Positions 60,708 to 64,000 of a DNA stretch of 64,000 nt are shown here, in pieces (the first letter of the stretch is position 1; every line of letters starts with the position of its first letter). A program made the position numbers and the translations under genes. The stretch is from Paenibacillus tundrae (GTDB taxonomy: Bacteria; Bacillota; Bacilli; Paenibacillales; Paenibacillaceae): contig NZ_CP145605.1 of NCBI RefSeq assembly GCF_036884255.1, positions 6,137,001 to 6,201,000 on the forward strand, read 5' to 3'. The notes beneath the pieces are model-generated. The model was given only the letters and a program-made list of their open reading frames with translations. It ran no database searches and was not told the origin of the DNA.

Positions 60708-62756
60708 CTACATCTCAGCCCATTGAGCCAACAGTTCATTATATTCAGCCGATAACCGCTCACGCTCATTCCACAGGCTCTCCAGTTCAAGCGAGTTGTT
60801 CTGTATAGTCTCCAACTGCTGATCCAATTCCTGAATCTGCGCCTCAAGCCGAGCTAATGCCTGCTCCAGCTTCTCCGCAGAGCGTGTGCTGTCATTACTC
60901 TTGCCCCGGTTGGCAGCAGCGGCAGCTGATGAGGTTGCTGTTGAATTTGAAATGTTGCTCGCTTCAGTAGTTGTGTTATTGCTACAGCCTCTAGCCTTAG
61001 CCGTATCAGCAGATCCGCTCACCATAGAGGCTGCATCCGACTTCTTCCCAGAGCCGTGTGAAGCGACAGTGCTGCGAGAAGACGCTCCAGTTGCTGGGTT
61101 TGCCATGTCAACTGCATGAGCTTTCCGTTCAAGCTTCTTCTCGCGGTAAGCCTCGTAGTCTCCAAGGTAAGTGGTCATCTGTCCATTTTCCAATTCCCAG
61201 ACACGGGAAGCCAGGCGATTCACGAAATACCGATCATGTGAGATCGCAAGTACTGTTCCTTCATAATCCACGAGCGACTCCTCTAACGCTTCTCTGGAGG
61301 CAATGTCTAGATGGTTCGTCGGTTCATCCAAGAGCAGCACATTCGGTTTGCGCTGAACCAACAGAGCTAACCGGAGACGTGTCCACTCTCCACCGGATAA
61401 CTGTCCAACAGAGCGGAATACGTCTGCCCCATAGAAGAGATAACGAGCTAAAATTCCTCGTGCTTCTCCTTCCTCCACTCCAGCTTCTAATCGGAAGTAT
61501 TCAAGCACGTTTAGCTTCGGATTTGTCGGTTCCTCCTGTTGAGCCAGGTACCCTACGTCCACGCGTGCGCCCCATTCCAGCTTGCCGGCATTTGGTTGTT
61601 CTTCACCAAGCAACAGCTTGAATAGCGTGGTCTTACCCGAACCGTTCCGACCGATCAGAGCAATCTTGTCCCCATACTCCAATAGACCGGAAACGCCGCG
61701 CAGAATTGCACGTTCGCCGTATCCCTTCTCAACGTGCTCCAGAACGGCTACTCGCTTGCCCGTGCGATCTGTGGGACGGACGTCGAAGTCAGCATTGCGC
61801 CGCTCCAGCACAGGTCGCTTCACCTGCTCCATACGCTCCAGTGCTTTGCGCATAGAAGCCGCTCGCCGGAAAAATTTCTCGTTACCGCCTACACGTCCCC
61901 ATTCTTCCAGTTGGCGGATTGTTTCTTTCATTTTTTTGATGACCTTCTGCTGTTCCTTAAATTCTTCAAACTGCTGTAACAGCCGTTGCTCCTTCACCTT
62001 CATATACGCCGTATAACCTCCAGCAGACGTCTGGGCTTCGCCATCTTCCAGCTCCAGCGTTCGAGTAACCACCCGATCAAGGAAATAACGATCATGCGAG
62101 ATGAGAACCACTGTACCGGGATATTCTCGTAAAAATCCCTCTAGCCACTCCACCCGCTCCAGATCCAGATGGTTTGTCGGCTCATCCAATAACAACAGAT
62201 CCGGTCTTACAATTAACTGTGAAGCCAAGACCACTCGGGTTTGCTCTCCACCAGATAACGAACCGAAGCGCCAATCATAATGCGCCTTAGCCAGATCCAA
62301 ACCATCCGCCACCTGATCAATCTGGGCGTCCATCTCATAACCACCCTCACGTTCAAACTGCTCTTGCAGGGCAGAATATCGTTTCAATAGACGGTCTAGT
62401 TGATCAGGATCTGCTGCACATGCAGGATCGGACATCTGCTGCTCCAGTTCCTTCATGCGTGTGCGACATTCCATGAGCTCCCTGAACCCAAGACTCAGCA
62501 CATCTAACACGGTATAGTCATCCATGCCTTCTGGGACTTGAGCTACGTATCCGATCCGAGTATCTTTCTTAATCATGAGTTGCCCTTCATCCGGCTGGTT
62601 TGACCTAGCCATCAAGCGCATAAGTGTTGTTTTGCCGCTTCCGTTGCGGCCGATCAGAGCAACCTTGTCGCCTTCCATTATTTCAAAAGTTATGCCGTCC
62701 AGCACCAGATGTGCTCCGTGGTATTGTGTCAGTTGTTGCGCGCTAATGATCATCAT
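60708..62756 (-). CDS. ABC-F ATPase
   Basis: 682 residues with two ATPase domains and no membrane helix. Walker A GRNGSGKTTLMRL and GRNGSGKTTLFKL; signatures LSGGEQTRVVLASQL and LSGGEWTRLRLALLV; Walker B LLLLDEPTNHLDLE and VLLLDEPTNHLDIA. The inter-domain linker (about residues 230-310) is Lys/Arg/Glu-rich and helical, as in ribosome-binding ABC-F proteins. After domain 2 is a Ser/Ala/Thr/Asn-rich linker of about 70 residues and a C-terminal coiled coil. It either protects the ribosome from antibiotics or aids translation; the leader upstream favours the former. AGGAGG is 8 bases before the ATG. Confidence 0.93.
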   Translation of the reverse strand: MMIISAQQLTQYHGAHLVLDGITFEIMEGDKVALIGRNGSGKTTLMRLMARSNQPDEGQLMIKKDTRIGYVAQVPEGMDDYTVLDVLSLGFRELMECRTRMKELEQQMSDPACAADPDQLDRLLKRYSALQEQFEREGGYEMDAQIDQVADGLDLAKAHYDWRFGSLSGGEQTRVVLASQLIVRPDLLLLDEPTNHLDLERVEWLEGFLREYPGTVVLISHDRYFLDRVVTRTLELEDGEAQTSAGGYTAYMKVKEQRLLQQFEEFKEQQKVIKKMKETIRQLEEWGRVGGNEKFFRRAASMRKALERMEQVKRPVLERRNADFDVRPTDRTGKRVAVLEHVEKGYGERAILRGVSGLLEYGDKIALIGRNGSGKTTLFKLLLGEEQPNAGKLEWGARVDVGYLAQQEEPTNPKLNVLEYFRLEAGVEEGEARGILARYLFYGADVFRSVGQLSGGEWTRLRLALLVQRKPNVLLLDEPTNHLDIASREALEESLVDYEGTVLAISHDRYFVNRLASRVWELENGQMTTYLGDYEAYREKKLERKAHAVDMANPATGASSRSTVASHGSGKKSDAASMVSGSADTAKARGCSNNTTTEASNISNSTATSSAAAAANRGKSNDSTRSAEKLEQALARLEAQIQELDQQLETIQNNSLELESLWNERERLSAEYNELLAQWAEM

Positions 62757-62798
62757 AATAAGGTCCTCCTATGGATTGGAAGATCCTGACCGCAACAC

Positions 62799-62833
62799 AA
62801 AAAGAGCCGCAGAGGTTAGCTCCGCGGCTCTTC
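62799..62833 (-). terminator. Leader terminator upstream of the ABC-F gene
   Basis: AAGAGCCGC-GGAG and CCTC-TGCGGCTCTT (minus strand) form a strong hairpin followed by TTTTTG. It lies between the leader ORF stop (62852) and the ABC-F start (62756), so it must be bypassed for the gene to be expressed from the leader promoter. Confidence 0.9.
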
Positions 62834-62851
62834 CGAATCAAGCAATTACGC

Positions 62852-63013
62852 TTATTGTCCGAATGAGGTCAAGGCAGGCATCTTCTCGCAAATGTTAACT
62901 TCCGTATATTCAAAATTGGACAGACTTCTCCCGTTGTTGGAAAAAGTATGAACAATGCCAGCCATAGCAATCGGTAGCTGGCTAATACGGTTGTTAAGCA
63001 TCTGGTGATTCAC
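62852..63013 (-). CDS. Leader peptide ORF of the ABC-F gene
   Basis: A 53-codon frame from GTG at 63013 to TAA at 62852. GGGAGGTGA stands 6-9 bases before the start, one of the best ribosome binding sites in the window. The peptide begins MNHQMLNNRISQLPI and ends EKMPALTSFGQ, with no similarity I know. Its stop lies about 20 bases before the leader terminator. ABC-F resistance genes are often switched on when antibiotic-stalled ribosomes on such a leader ORF prevent terminator formation (family knowledge); that role here is inferred. Confidence 0.65.
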   Translation of the reverse strand: MNHQMLNNRISQLPIAMAGIVHTFSNNGRSLSNFEYTEVNICEKMPALTSFGQ

Positions 63014-63045
63014 CTGTCTTCACCTCCCTTTTCATAATTAATGTC

Positions 63046-63075
63046 AATATATCACAGACACCTGTATCTCTGCAA
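63046..63075 (-). promoter_or_regulatory. Probable promoter of the ABC-F leader
   Basis: TTGCAG (63070-63075), 18-base spacer, TATATT (63046-63051) on the minus strand. It would start transcription about 25 bases before the leader ORF. The rest of 63076-63210 shows no gene. Confidence 0.5.
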
Positions 63076-63210
63076 CCAGGCTTTTGCCCTTATGTTGTCT
63101 TCTGATCCATACGATAACGTTCACGAAAACCCTAGATTTCCACTGTCTGTACAAGGCAGAACCATAACTCTCATCACTGCAGCTGTGCGAACGCAAACTC
63201 AAAACCTAGA

Positions 63211-63495
63211 TTAATTCCCGCCTCGACGTCGAATCACCAGAGCTGTAATCGCCACCGTAATCAGCGTCAACAGTCCGGATGTTCCCAGTGCTGCGCCGAG
63301 CAATGCATAGCCGATGCCTGGCCATCCACCAATGGCGATGCTAATCATGATGATGATGGCACCTCCCAGCAGAGCCACACAGGGCAGAATCGACTGAATC
63401 CACGTCAATTGGCGCTTCTGCGCCCGGTAAATAAGCCATTCAATCAGCAGCTGCACCACCCACATACCGAGTGTCCACAAGATGACTACGTCCAT
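63211..63495 (-). CDS. Small membrane protein, unknown
   Basis: 94 residues with three hydrophobic segments (about 5-20, 37-55 and 63-88), a basic loop (RAQKRQL) and the C-terminus IRRRGGN. AAGGAGG precedes the ATG. No recognised family. Confidence 0.65.
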   Translation of the reverse strand: MDVVILWTLGMWVVQLLIEWLIYRAQKRQLTWIQSILPCVALLGGAIIIMISIAIGGWPGIGYALLGAALGTSGLLTLITVAITALVIRRRGGN

Positions 63496-63545
63496 AAAGT
63501 CCTCCTTCTAATGACACCGCTCTACTTCGCACGCATTCTTACGCT

Positions 63546-64000
63546 TTACTTCAACCAATCTTCAAAAAAGTTCCGGTACCCTTCCTTCATAATGGTTCGT
63601 GAAAAGGCTCCAAACGCATACTCCCGGTTATCTTCTGACACACTCCGCGGAGCGGCAGCAGCCATGTTCACCAATTCAAACCAGTTATCCTCATTCCCTG
63701 CAAAGGCATGTGTAGATCGAATGTGACCATAACAAGCATGCTCTGGCTTCACAACCATTTTGCCCATCGCCATCGCTTCTGTCAGAGGCATCGCAAACGT
63801 ATCGAATGTCGAACAGCTCCAATACACCTTTGCGGAATTCATCAGTGCAAATACCTCATCCTGTGTCAGCGCAAATTGCAGTTTCACATTGGAAGGAATG
63901 TTGTATTTCTTCATGCTCTCCTCGTAGCGTCGACCGCCAAACACCATGTATACTTCTTTGTCCGGGTTCTGTCTAGCATACTCAAGCACCAGATCCGGTC
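63546..64000 (-). CDS. GT4-like glycosyltransferase, 5' end outside window
   Basis: The last 151 codons of a gene that begins upstream of base 64000. Reading from the window edge: PDLVLEYARQNPDKEVYMVF, then NVKLQFALTQDEVFALMNSA and the donor-site region WSCSTFDTFAMPLTEAMAMG, then KMVVKPEHACYGHIR. This is the C-terminal half of a GT-B (GT4) glycosyltransferase. The frame is open at the window edge, so the true start is not visible. Confidence 0.75.
   Translation of the reverse strand, partial: PDLVLEYARQNPDKEVYMVFGGRRYEESMKKYNIPSNVKLQFALTQDEVFALMNSAKVYWSCSTFDTFAMPLTEAMAMGKMVVKPEHACYGHIRSTHAFAGNEDNWFELVNMAAAAPRSVSEDNREYAFGAFSRTIMKEGYRNFFEDWLK

Noticed and set aside
1..64000. CRISPR arrays, tRNA, rRNA, prophage or toxin-antitoxin modules
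   Set aside because: Scanned for regularly spaced repeats, cloverleaf-like tracts and integrase or phage structural motifs; none was convincing. Tandem repeats found are coding or MITE-like.

Overview
The window reads as chromosomal DNA of a Paenibacillus-like, spore-forming Firmicute. This is inferred from strong GGAGG-type ribosome binding sites, a GlpP-antitermination glycerol locus, a cydABDC operon with TGTGA-N6-TCACA sites, a long ABC-type sugar-uptake repertoire and TPR-fused glycosyltransferases. No rRNA, tRNA, CRISPR array, prophage or intact insertion sequence was seen. Most genes are on the minus strand.

Layout. 1-5.0 kb (minus): glycerol use (glpP-glpK, then glpD behind its own attenuator) and a stand-alone GTP cyclohydrolase II gene. 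5.3-10.2 kb (plus): a sugar ABC transporter (binding lipoprotein and two permeases, no ATPase) ending in a gluconokinase-type FGGY kinase. 10.2-14.2 kb: two tiny membrane proteins, a divergent SnoaL-like/ArsR pair sharing operators, an unknown protein and a TagO/WecA-type transferase. 14.7-20.9 kb (minus): cydA-cydB-cydD-cydC. 21.3-35.8 kb: a glycosylation island. Its plus arm holds four coupled genes (TPR protein, GT2, GT4, methyltransferase). The convergent minus arm holds a basic DUF6385-like protein, a Thr-rich tandem-repeat protein and three large GT2-TPR glycosyltransferases. Two paralogous Ser/Thr-rich small proteins follow on the plus strand. 36-38.5 kb: MFS exporter with a winged-helix/TPR regulator. 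38.7-41.5 kb: TrpXYZ-like ABC transporter. 42.4-49.9 kb: Rpn-like nuclease, Cys-rich HTH regulator, TrhO, two-component system with a propeller lipoprotein, AraC regulator. 50.1-57.5 kb: MATE exporter, second sugar ABC transporter, LspA, UPF0303-like protein, nucleoside hydrolase. 57.5-60.1 kb: a four-gene ATP-grasp/DUF350/lipoprotein operon. 60.7-63.0 kb: an ABC-F gene behind a leader ORF and a terminator. 63.2-64 kb: a membrane protein and the end of a glycosyltransferase gene that runs out of the window.

The most interesting units are: (i) the glycosylation island, where a protein with 17 near-identical Thr-rich repeat cores sits beside six glycosyltransferase-type or TPR genes, a plausible protein O-glycosylation system for a cell or spore surface; (ii) the ATP-grasp/DUF350/lipoprotein operon, an enzyme-membrane partnership of unknown product; (iii) the ABC-F gene with a 53-codon leader ORF and an intrinsic terminator, the layout of antibiotic-sensing attenuation; and (iv) a family of four short non-coding elements with terminal inverted repeats and direct repeats at both ends, plus a second larger repeat family.

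Starts were chosen by ribosome binding site, so several coordinates differ from the longest open frame. Functions rest on recognised motifs and gene order only; no database search was run.
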